From Halieaceae bacterium UBA4438 (GTDB lineage: Bacteria > Pseudomonadota > Gammaproteobacteria > Pseudomonadales > Halieaceae): 30,075 nt of DNA. A program made the translations under genes and the position numbers. Shown piece after piece: positions 17,930-25,146 of this stretch (the first letter of the stretch is position 1; each line of letters starts with the position of its first letter). The stretch spans positions 903 through 30,977 of the forward strand of contig DGPO01000042.1 of NCBI GenBank assembly GCA_002390485.1. Direction: 5' to 3'. Under the pieces are notes generated by a model, which was not told the DNA's origin, made no database searches, and saw only the letters and a list, made by a program, of their open reading frames with translations.

Positions 17930-19216
17930 ATGGGTAAACGCGCACAGGTCGGTCTGTTGCTCACCGGTAACGAGCTGATGAGCGGCGATACGGTTGACAG
18001 CAATTCGTCACGCATCGCACTCGCGCTGAGCGAGAAGAAAATCGGCATCGCCAAGAAAATTACGGTCGGTGATGAGCCTCAGTTGCTTGCCGAGAGTCTG
18101 CGCAACTTATGCAGCGAGTCTCACACTGTCGTCATCAATGGCGGACTGGGTCCAACAGAAGATGATCTGACCGCCGCCGTTGTCGCCGAGGTACTCGGGT
18201 GCACGTTGGTTGAACACCCCGGCGCCATTGCGCACCTAGCGCATTGGTGTGAGCGTCGAGGACTCGAACTTAATGCCAGCAACCTCAAGCAAGCCTACCT
18301 GCCTGAGGGCGCAGACCTCGTGGCCAATCCGCTCGGTAGTGCGGTTGGTTTTGCCGTTGAAATCGAAGGAGCACTGGTCATTGCCACGCCCGGCGTGCCG
18401 GTCGAGTTAACCGCCATGCTCCCTGAAATCTGCGAGCGAATCACTGCTCGAGTGGGTGGTGGCACCGCCTTTATCCGCCGGCTACAAACGTTTGGTATTG
18501 GCGAGTCGACGATCCAAGAACTTGTCAATGCATGCAGTGAGGAGTGGCCGAGCCAGGTCACGCTCGGCTTCAGATCCGGCTTGCCGCAGCTGGAACTTAA
18601 ACTCCAAGTCGATGATGACGTCTTCCTCGAGCAACGCGCTGAGGCAGAGCGGCTTCTGCACAGACTGATCGGTGATCATATTATTGGCGAAGACAATGAT
18701 CAGCTTGCTCTGTCACTGCAACGCGCGCTAGTGACTAAGAACATGAGCGTCACCACCGCTGAGTCTTGCACCGGCGGTCTCATTGCATCGTTAATCACTC
18801 GAGAACCCGGGTCCTCCAAGGTTTTTGGCAGCGGGTTTATTACCTACGCAAATACCAGTAAAAACAAAATCCTTGATGTGCCTAAAGCCACACTCGTCAA
18901 GCACGGTGCTGTCAGTGAGCCGGTTGTACTTGCAATGCTTTTGGGCGCACTGAAGTACGGGGCGTCAGACATCGGAATCGCGGTCTCAGGCGTTGCGGGC
19001 CCCGGAGGCGGTAGCGACGACAAGCCCGTGGGCACCGTATGGATGGCATGGGGCACGCGGGACCAACATCGCGCGGTCAGACTGCAAATTCCGGGGTCAC
19101 GCGATCGTTTCCAAATCTTAGTGGCTGCGATCGGCTTGGATTTAATGCGCCGACAACTGCTCGAACTGCCGCCAATACCACACTACATTCAGCGCTTCGT
19201 TCATCGCAGCGAATAA
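17930..19216 (+). CDS. cinA: CinA family protein: nicotinamide-nucleotide amidase with MoCF-like domain
   Basis: The 428-residue product joins an N-terminal molybdopterin-binding-like (COG1058) domain, with LLLTGNELMSGDTVDSNSSRIA and VVINGGLGPTEDDLTAAVV, to a C-terminal PncC domain that deamidates nicotinamide mononucleotide in NAD recycling. The C-terminal part (about residues 262-425) has TTAESCTGGLIASLIT, FGSGFITYANTSKN and VSGVAGPGGGSDDKPVGTVWMAW, all PncC signatures. AGGGG lies seven bases before the ATG. It follows asnS by 23 bases and is probably co-transcribed. It converges on pdxH with one base between stops. The historical competence role in Gram-positives should not be assumed here. 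Confidence 0.95.
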   Translation: MGKRAQVGLLLTGNELMSGDTVDSNSSRIALALSEKKIGIAKKITVGDEPQLLAESLRNLCSESHTVVINGGLGPTEDDLTAAVVAEVLGCTLVEHPGAIAHLAHWCERRGLELNASNLKQAYLPEGADLVANPLGSAVGFAVEIEGALVIATPGVPVELTAMLPEICERITARVGGGTAFIRRLQTFGIGESTIQELVNACSEEWPSQVTLGFRSGLPQLELKLQVDDDVFLEQRAEAERLLHRLIGDHIIGEDNDQLALSLQRALVTKNMSVTTAESCTGGLIASLITREPGSSKVFGSGFITYANTSKNKILDVPKATLVKHGAVSEPVVLAMLLGALKYGASDIGIAVSGVAGPGGGSDDKPVGTVWMAWGTRDQHRAVRLQIPGSRDRFQILVAAIGLDLMRRQLLELPPIPHYIQRFVHRSE

Positions 19217-19217
19217 C

Positions 19218-19850
19218 TTAAGGCTGCAGTCGCGTCAGAACCCATGCCGCGTCAAAGTCGTAGACGAATCGATCGTGCAACCGGTCACTCCCACCCTGCC
19301 AAAATTCGATCCGCTGGGGCGTTAACCTAAAGCCGCCCCAGTGCGGTGGACGCGCAACATCGGTGTCCTCAAATCGCTCAACTGCCCTTTGATACTGCGC
19401 TTCGAGATCCGATCGACTGGCGATCGGTCTACTCTGATCCGACGTCCAGGCGGCGATTTGACTCGCGTAAGGGCGCGTTGAGAAGTAAGCGTCGGAGGCC
19501 TCTTCAGAAATTTTCGTCACTTCGCCAGAAATACTGACTTGTCGGTCGAGCTCGTTCCAAGGAAAAAGTATTGAAGCTCGACCATAACTCGCAAGCGCCA
19601 CAGCCTTATCGCTCTGATAGTTCGTGAAGAAGACAAACCCCTGTTCGTCAAAGCCCTTTAGCAGCACAAAACGCTGCCGGACGGACCCATCGGGCTGCAC
19701 TGTTGCAACAACACAACCCGTGGGATCGGCCAACCCGGCCTGAGCCGCGTCGGACTGCCACTGGGTGAACAGATCCAAGGGATTTTTAGGCAGTGCTGCG
19801 CGCGCGAGCCCACCCTTTGTGTATTGCCTGCGGTAGTCTTTCAGTTCCAT
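19218..19850 (-). CDS. pdxH: Pyridoxamine/pyridoxine 5'-phosphate oxidase
   Basis: PdxH is the FMN oxidase that makes pyridoxal 5'-phosphate in the final step of vitamin B6 synthesis and salvage. The 210-residue product has the family N-terminus (ELKDYRRQYTKGGL), the FMN and substrate segments RFVLLKGFDEQGFVFFTNYQSDKA and FPWNELDRQVSISGEV, and the C-terminal signature GGFRLTPQRIEFWQGGSDRLHDR. Length is typical. AGGAGG at 19855-19860 is four bases before the ATG. It is divergent from the gamma-glutamyltransferase gene. Confidence 0.98.
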   Translation of the reverse strand: MELKDYRRQYTKGGLARAALPKNPLDLFTQWQSDAAQAGLADPTGCVVATVQPDGSVRQRFVLLKGFDEQGFVFFTNYQSDKAVALASYGRASILFPWNELDRQVSISGEVTKISEEASDAYFSTRPYASQIAAWTSDQSRPIASRSDLEAQYQRAVERFEDTDVARPPHWGGFRLTPQRIEFWQGGSDRLHDRFVYDFDAAWVLTRLQP

Positions 19851-19950
19851 AGCGCCTCCTCGTAACGCTATGGTAATCGATGTCGAGGGTACTCTGCGTA
19901 AACGGCATCTTGTGGTAGCTTTCCACCCCTAGATCTTTGGAGAATTTTCA

Positions 19951-21684
19951 ATGCGTTTTGTCAGCTTATTGTTCGCCACCGCGATGACCCTTAACCCGCT
20001 CGTCGCTGTCGCTCAGACGGCCAACCAGGGTGGCCCTCTCATCGATTATGGAACGCGATTCATACCCGAGATCGCCGCCAAGGGCATGGTGTCAGGACCC
20101 GAGAAACTCGCGTCAGAGGCAGGTCTGAGTATGCTCAAACGAGGTGGTAATGCTGTTGACGCGGCCGTTGCGACCGGGTTTGCGCTCGCAGTGACGTTAC
20201 CGCGCGCGGGCAATCTTGCAGGCGGTGGATTTATGTTGGTCCACCTAGCCAAAACGGACGAGCAAGTCTTCATCGATTACCGAGAGATGGCCCCTGCCAG
20301 CGCATCACGAGACATGTTCCTCAACGAGGACGGCACGGTAAATAAGCAAATGGCCTACAACAGTCCCAGTGCTGCGGGCATTCCGGGCACCGTTGCCGGC
20401 ATGATTCACGCGCTAGAAAACTACGGGACGCTGGATCTTAAGACCGTCATACAGCCCGCGATTGAACTCGCTGAGCAAGGCTTTAGGGTGCCGGCGGCAC
20501 TGCACTTAAACCTTCGCGCAGCCACAAAACGGCTCGCGCGTAACGAAGAAGCCAACCGCATTTATTTAGCCGGTACTGGGACGGCACCGGCGATGGGGAG
20601 TCTGTTTAAACAACCCGACCTGGCAGCAACACTTAAACGTATAAGCGACAACGGCACGGATGGATTCTACAAAGGCAAGACTGCAGCACTCATCGTTGAA
20701 GAAATGCAGCGTAACGGCGGCCTAATAACGCGCTCGGATTTAGCAAATTATCGGGCGCTTGAGCGCCAACCCGTTCGTTCAATGTTCAGAGGTTACGAGC
20801 TGGTGAGCGCGCCGCCCCCCTCGTCGGGTGGCATCCACGTCTCACAGATCTTAACGCTTTTAGAGCCCTTCCCGCTCAAGCAGCTGGGCCACAATAGTGC
20901 GGGTTACCTGCACGTCCTCATCGAGGCCATGAAACTCGCCTATGCAGACCGAAGCGAGTACCTGGGGGATCCCGATAGAACAGCAATACCGATGACAGAA
21001 CTGACGAGCGAGGCCTACCTGAGTACACGGCGGGCCATAATCAAAAGCGATCGAGCGACGCCCTCAAGTGATATTCGCCCCGGCACTTTTGACGACGCGG
21101 AGAGCACAGAAACCACACATTACTCCGTAGCTGACCAATACGGGAATGTGGTCTCCAACACATACACCATTAACTTTAGCTTCGGCTCTGGCATTGTTGT
21201 TCCCGGAACCGGGATGCTACTGAACAACGAAATGGACGACTTCGCCGCTAAACCCGGGTCCGCCAATGGTTATGGGCTGGTGCAGGGCGAAGCAAACGCC
21301 GTGTCGGCGGGCAGTCGTCCCTTATCGTCAATGACACCAACGCTTGTGTTCCGAGACGGCAAACCATGGATTGCGACCGGGAGCCCCGGCGGCTCGAGAA
21401 TTATTACCGCGGTGGCACAAACACTGCTGAACGTCATGGCATTTGATATGACCCTCGGCATGGCAACATCTGCACCGCGGATCCATCATCAATGGATGCC
21501 GGATATGGCAATGGTCGAGCCGGGCATTTCACCCGATACGGTAAAACTATTAGAAGCCAGCAATCACAAAATTCTCCGCTCAAACAGCACGATTGGACGC
21601 GTGAATTCGGTGCAAATCGAGGACGGCTGGTTTTACGGTTATGCCGACCCCAGACGGCCTGGCGGGCACGTGGCAACCTGGTAA
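19951..21684 (+). CDS. ggt: Gamma-glutamyltransferase (periplasmic)
   Basis: Ggt hydrolyses or transfers the gamma-glutamyl group of glutathione in the periplasm and matures by self-cleavage. The 577-residue proenzyme has a signal peptide (cleavage probably after AVAQ near residue 22). The cleavage and nucleophile site is in ESTETTHYSVAD, with T388 the expected nucleophile. Supporting motifs are GNAVDAAVATGFALAV (66-81), SAPPPSSGGIH (286-296), GSGIVVPGTGMLLNNEMDDF (412-431), PLSSMTPT (457-464) and GSPGGSRI (477-484). GGAGA at 19939-19943 is seven bases before the ATG. It converges on the thioesterase-like gene with one base between the stops. Confidence 0.96.
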   Translation: MRFVSLLFATAMTLNPLVAVAQTANQGGPLIDYGTRFIPEIAAKGMVSGPEKLASEAGLSMLKRGGNAVDAAVATGFALAVTLPRAGNLAGGGFMLVHLAKTDEQVFIDYREMAPASASRDMFLNEDGTVNKQMAYNSPSAAGIPGTVAGMIHALENYGTLDLKTVIQPAIELAEQGFRVPAALHLNLRAATKRLARNEEANRIYLAGTGTAPAMGSLFKQPDLAATLKRISDNGTDGFYKGKTAALIVEEMQRNGGLITRSDLANYRALERQPVRSMFRGYELVSAPPPSSGGIHVSQILTLLEPFPLKQLGHNSAGYLHVLIEAMKLAYADRSEYLGDPDRTAIPMTELTSEAYLSTRRAIIKSDRATPSSDIRPGTFDDAESTETTHYSVADQYGNVVSNTYTINFSFGSGIVVPGTGMLLNNEMDDFAAKPGSANGYGLVQGEANAVSAGSRPLSSMTPTLVFRDGKPWIATGSPGGSRIITAVAQTLLNVMAFDMTLGMATSAPRIHHQWMPDMAMVEPGISPDTVKLLEASNHKILRSNSTIGRVNSVQIEDGWFYGYADPRRPGGHVATW

Positions 21685-21685
21685 C

Positions 21686-22474
21686 TCAGCTCATTGAGCG
21701 AACTTTCATGGTTTGGCGCCCAAGTGCGACCAGAGCGCCGTTTGCATCCCAAATTTCACAGTCGAGCTCAGTCACGCCACTCATCAGTGTTGTCGAGCGT
21801 GCTCGACATAAAATAGGTCCCGGAGCGGGTTTCCCTCGCACCTGGACCGTCAATTCAACCGTGGGCACCCACCCGACATTGGGCACCAATGTAAAGGCAG
21901 GGGGGGGCATCATATCGACAAACATCAATAGGTCGAGCGTTCCAATCTCAGCCCCGTCTGAATAACGCATATACGCGATGAACTCGCCCGTATTAGTCGG
22001 TTCGCGACGCTCAAAAAACTCTTGCCCCTTTACAACGCGAATATCCACCGTGTCGTGAATTTCAAGACCACCGTGCGGCTGTGCTTGGGTTGGATCAAAC
22101 CTTGGAACCTGCGGTGGCTCCAAAAGCGTATTAGTGGGGCCCTTCAGACGATCAAGGTCCGTAAAGGCGGCGTTAGCCACCAACTTCAGGCCACCCTCTT
22201 GATACAAACGCGCCGCTGCGAACTGCGTGCCTTTCCCTTCTCTAAGAACCTCAACGTCGATTTCAGCATGTCCAAGCATGGTTGGCTCTAAGTAAAAAGC
22301 ATTGATCGATAGCGGATCAGCATCGTTTAAGGTTTGTGAAATCGCTCTGCCGATAACACCCATGACATAACCGCCATTAGGCACTTTCCCAATTCGCCAG
22401 CCCTTGTGAAGCTCAGCCTGCCATCGGTTATCTCCAAGCGAAACCAATGCTGTGTCGTTTAAAAATTTGCCCAT
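21686..22474 (-). CDS. Acyl-CoA thioesterase-like hot-dog protein
   Basis: The 262-residue product resembles TesB-like double hot-dog thioesterases of the 4HBT_3 type, which hydrolyse acyl-CoA. The N-terminus GDNRWQAELHKGWRIGKVPNGGYVMGVIGRAI matches the first hot-dog of that family, including PNGGY before the long helix. The second half has VELTVQVRGKPAPGPILCRARS and ends LVALGRQTMKVRSM, the usual closing strand. The natural substrate cannot be told. I chose the ATG at 22474, which has GGTGAG four bases before it and starts MGKFLNDTALVSLGDNRW; an ATG at 22540 would add 22 unconserved-looking residues. It is divergent from the envelope gene cluster. Confidence 0.85.
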   Translation of the reverse strand: MGKFLNDTALVSLGDNRWQAELHKGWRIGKVPNGGYVMGVIGRAISQTLNDADPLSINAFYLEPTMLGHAEIDVEVLREGKGTQFAAARLYQEGGLKLVANAAFTDLDRLKGPTNTLLEPPQVPRFDPTQAQPHGGLEIHDTVDIRVVKGQEFFERREPTNTGEFIAYMRYSDGAEIGTLDLLMFVDMMPPPAFTLVPNVGWVPTVELTVQVRGKPAPGPILCRARSTTLMSGVTELDCEIWDANGALVALGRQTMKVRSMS

Positions 22475-22477
22475 GTG

Positions 22478-22483
22478 CTCACC
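22478..22483 (-). promoter_or_regulatory. Ribosome site supporting the thioesterase start
   Basis: The minus strand reads GGTGAGCAC before the ATG at 22474, a fair Shine-Dalgarno. The upstream ATG at 22540 has only a weak AAGG close to it. Confidence 0.45.
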
Positions 22484-22580
22484 CAGTATTATTGACTGTC
22501 CAGATCGCGCCCAGCCCTTCGGCGCGGCGGAAGTGTACATGCCTTATCTTAAGACGTAGAGACTAAGAGGGAATTATCTC

Positions 22581-22586
22581 TATACT
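22581..22586 (+). promoter_or_regulatory. Putative -10 element of the envelope gene cluster
   Basis: TATACT is a near-consensus -10 and lies 23 bases before the GTG at 22610. An AGAGGA Shine-Dalgarno occupies 22597-22602, seven bases before the GTG. I see no good -35 at 16-18 bases. Unlike the leaderless group, this gene has both a leader and a ribosome site. Confidence 0.45.
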
Positions 22587-22609
22587 GAGGTGTAACAGAG
22601 GACTGATTC

Positions 22610-24055
22610 GTGAAAGTATTTTCGCCAGGTCTCGCAGTAACGACCGCACTGACATATGCCCTGCTTTTCGCAGCCGCGCCGCACGCGTTTGGCCAGACCG
22701 GCTTCTTTGGTGCCTATGATCCGCGACTGCAAGAAGTGTTATGGAACGACGCCGTTGGACTCCAGCAAAATGGTAACCACCAAGAGGCCATCGAAAAGTT
22801 AAAACGCGCCGCGCACCTCAGTCGCGTTAATGATGGTCTGGACGCCAAAAGTCAGCTCCCCTTTGTGCGCGCCGAAATTGCAAGCCATCGGGCGCTCAAC
22901 CAATTCGTAGCGGCCGACGAACGTCACGCCTACTTGTCACGAATTGAAGCCCGCACAATCCCCTCAGGCCCCGAAAAAATAACCGCGCTACTGCGACAAG
23001 CAGAGTGGCATCAATTTGCGTTGCTTGAAGATATCGACGAGGACGAAGAAGCAACCGCGCGCATGGGCAAGGCCTGGAATTTTTATCGCCGCGCGCTGAA
23101 TGAATCAATCGCAACTTACGGGGAGGATTCCGCAGAGCTGTTTCCCGCGCTCGAGGGTATGGTGCGGGCGCAATACCTCCTCGCGGGACACCGGGGTATT
23201 GGCGCGTCCATGCCGGGTCGTATGGACCGCGAAAGACGCGACTTTGCCGCCGGAAAGAGCACCTTCAAACGAGGCCTCTCAGTACTGGTTGCCATGCAAC
23301 AACTGAACCGCGACCGACTGAGCGTAACGCGCGAAATACAGGCCCAAGACTTGATTCGAATCGCCGACTGGGCGTGGTGGACCGGCAACCGAAACTACGC
23401 CTTAAACTTTTACAACACGGCACTGGCGCTCGCAAACGGGGAGTCACTGGCGCCGGTCGCCAACGAGACGTCGCCGTTGACCGAGGTCGACGCGTCTGTA
23501 GACCCTGAGGCTTCCGCCTCAGAGCCCAACACGCCCAAGACCGATACAGACGAGGACGCCGCGACGACACAACCGCTTAACGCCGAGACACAGCCGCTTA
23601 ACGCCGAGACAGAACAGGTTAACGCCGAGACAGAACAAGTTAACGCCGAAACAGAACAAGCGCCCACAGACAATACGCCAAGTGACGAGGCGGTCAGCAC
23701 GCCAAAAAATCCTGATTATCCAACGTTTCGCATCCTCGAGGCGCCCGTCGCGCTGCCTGCGATTGCGGGCTTCGGTCCAGTACTTGATATCAAAACCAGC
23801 GAACCCGCAGAAGGCGATTTAATTGTCAGTTTTAATATCAGTCCCACGGGCAAAGTGGTTAATATTGAGCGCGTTCAGCTGCCCGTCACAACCGGCCCTC
23901 GCGGACCCGAACGCGTCATCAGACGGCTTCGGAAAACGCGCTTTCGCCCTGTATTTTTAAACGGTGAACCCGTTGAAAGCGACACTATTACGTGGACATT
24001 TGAGCCCAAACACTGGGCTATGCCCGGTTCAACCCATTCGGAGACATCGACATGA
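22610..24055 (+). CDS. Secreted helical-repeat protein with a TonB-like C-terminal domain
   Basis: Not a named gene that I recognise. The 481-residue product starts with GTG and has a signal peptide (residues 1-28, AAAPHAFGQ). Residues 35-275 are mostly helical with TPR-like segments, for example LWNDAVGLQQNGNHQEAIEKLKRAA and YRRALNESIATYGEDSAEL. A low-complexity Thr/Glu/Asn/Ala linker (about 280-365) holds a 7-residue repeat. Residues 395-466 (GDLIVSFNISPTGKVVNIERV, then IRRLRKTRFRPVFLNGEPV and TWTFEP) resemble a TonB C-terminal domain. There is no N-terminal membrane anchor like that of classical TonB, so it is probably periplasmic after cleavage and not itself an energy transducer. It overlaps the next gene by ATGA. 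Confidence 0.85.
   Translation: MKVFSPGLAVTTALTYALLFAAAPHAFGQTGFFGAYDPRLQEVLWNDAVGLQQNGNHQEAIEKLKRAAHLSRVNDGLDAKSQLPFVRAEIASHRALNQFVAADERHAYLSRIEARTIPSGPEKITALLRQAEWHQFALLEDIDEDEEATARMGKAWNFYRRALNESIATYGEDSAELFPALEGMVRAQYLLAGHRGIGASMPGRMDRERRDFAAGKSTFKRGLSVLVAMQQLNRDRLSVTREIQAQDLIRIADWAWWTGNRNYALNFYNTALALANGESLAPVANETSPLTEVDASVDPEASASEPNTPKTDTDEDAATTQPLNAETQPLNAETEQVNAETEQVNAETEQAPTDNTPSDEAVSTPKNPDYPTFRILEAPVALPAIAGFGPVLDIKTSEPAEGDLIVSFNISPTGKVVNIERVQLPVTTGPRGPERVIRRLRKTRFRPVFLNGEPVESDTITWTFEPKHWAMPGSTHSETST
23567..23650 (+). repeat. Four 21-base tandem repeats encoding a 7-residue unit
   Basis: Four in-frame copies encode TQPLNAE, TQPLNAE, TEQVNAE and TEQVNAE, followed by a partial TEQA. 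The shared core is AACGCCGA[G/A]ACA. The pairs of copies suggest recent duplication by slippage. They lie in the flexible linker before the TonB-like domain, so copy number could change linker length. Confidence 0.9.
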
Positions 24056-25146
24056 AGCGCGCGATCTACAAGGAGCTACTCGCCGTCGGCCTGCTGCTAC
24101 CGCTGCTCTCGGGTTGCCCCTCGGCCAGTTCTCCATCATCGCCGTCCTCACCGTCTGCATCCATGCCGCCGTCGAGCAGCTCGGGATCAAGCGGCAGCTC
24201 AGGTGGGTCGTCGTCATCCAGTGGCGGCTCAAGCGGATCGTCAAGCTCAGGGGGCGGGTCGTCATCGTCAAGTAACGGTTCAAGTGGATCTTCAACCTCA
24301 GGGGGCGGATCTTCAGGCTCAGGGGGCGCGTCGGCGCCTTCAGCCGGTGGGGCCTCATCGGGGGCAGGCACATCGGGTAGTGGCGGCGATTCGAGCGCGA
24401 GCGCCGGTGGGTCAAGTGGTCCAAATTCAGCCGGTGGAAGTGATGGTGCCGGTTCGAGCGATCCTGGATTTGGCGACTCGGCGAGTGGTGACCTTTCACT
24501 TCCAAGTCTCATCGACGAAGTTCCCACCTACAGTGGCAGTGCCTCATCCGCCGATGCGCAGGGTACGGGAGACTCAGGATCACAAGGACAGTCGGGAGGA
24601 GCTGCGGGTGCAAGCGGGGCTGGTGAGAGCGCCTCAACAGCGCAAACCACGTCGGGCAGCGGCTCTGCCAGCGGCACGCGCGCTCAAGACGGTATGGAGC
24701 CCGACTGGGGTTCCACTGACACGATGACGACCGCCGAGCGCGTCGCCGTATTAGACAGACAACTCGAGGCCAGTACAGGCGTGTTCGATGCGATTATTAG
24801 AGAAGAACAGCGCCAACAACGCGCCAGTCGACGCGAGCAAGGCGCAGCCGCGCAAAGCTCGGTGGACTCGGGAACCGAACAAGAACCCAGTGGTCGAAAT
24901 CCTTATGAGGGTGCAGAGCAACGTGGCAGTGGGTCTGTTGGTGGTGGTATTGGCGGACGCTCGGGCGCCCCGCCGGAGGCACCCGCGGTCTTCGAAGCAC
25001 CCGAAGACATCCCCACAGGTAATGACGACGACATCGTCGCACGGCAACTTAGAGAAGCGGCAATGCGCGAGCCAGACCCTGAGATCCGTGAAGCGCTGTG
25101 GGACGAGTACCGAAAATACAAAGGTCTTGAGATACCCAACGAATGA
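24052..25146 (+). CDS. Ser/Gly-rich lipoprotein with acidic C-terminal motif
   Basis: No function can be assigned. The 364-residue product has a lipoprotein signal (LLPLLSGC, lipidated Cys22, followed by Pro, so outer-membrane sorting is likely by the E. coli rule). Residues 24-155 are almost only Ser, Gly, Ala and Pro, an extended flexible tether. Residues 220-280 contain an ordered-looking helix (TTAERVAVLDRQLEASTGVFDAIIREEQRQQR), and the last 40 residues carry DDDIVARQLREAAMREPDPE and WDEYRKYKGLEIPNE, which look like the constrained functional part. Starts inside the stop of the upstream gene (ATGA) and ends the same way with the next. Several long antisense frames here are produced by the biased codons. 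Confidence 0.85.
   Translation: MKRAIYKELLAVGLLLPLLSGCPSASSPSSPSSPSASMPPSSSSGSSGSSGGSSSSSGGSSGSSSSGGGSSSSSNGSSGSSTSGGGSSGSGGASAPSAGGASSGAGTSGSGGDSSASAGGSSGPNSAGGSDGAGSSDPGFGDSASGDLSLPSLIDEVPTYSGSASSADAQGTGDSGSQGQSGGAAGASGAGESASTAQTTSGSGSASGTRAQDGMEPDWGSTDTMTTAERVAVLDRQLEASTGVFDAIIREEQRQQRASRREQGAAAQSSVDSGTEQEPSGRNPYEGAEQRGSGSVGGGIGGRSGAPPEAPAVFEAPEDIPTGNDDDIVARQLREAAMREPDPEIREALWDEYRKYKGLEIPNE
24226..24327 (+). repeat. Two 51-base tandem repeats in the Ser/Gly tether
   Basis: Two 17-codon units, each starting GSSGSS and containing SGGGSS, follow each other in frame. They differ at several third positions, so they are not a very recent duplication. The wider Ser/Gly tract runs from about 24120 to 24470 and is built from shorter degenerate units of the same kind. 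Confidence 0.75.

Noticed and set aside
21688..21702. GCTCATTGAGC palindrome at the ggt/thioesterase junction as a terminator
   Set aside because: The stem is only five bases with a one-base centre, no T-run follows on either strand, and it lies in the last thioesterase codons.
23410..23700. Antisense frame with repeated C-S-V-S-A-L-T units
   Set aside because: It is the reverse reading of the 21-base repeats in the TonB-like gene, with no start signal.
23567..24327. CRISPR-like reading of the short tandem repeats
   Set aside because: The units are head-to-tail without spacers, in frame and of coding character.
24029..24527. Long antisense frames rich in Pro/Glu/Asp or Arg/His opposite the Ser/Gly lipoprotein
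   Set aside because: They arise from the repetitive TCA/GGC/AGC codons of the sense gene. The sense frame has a lipoprotein signal and operon overlaps at both ends.
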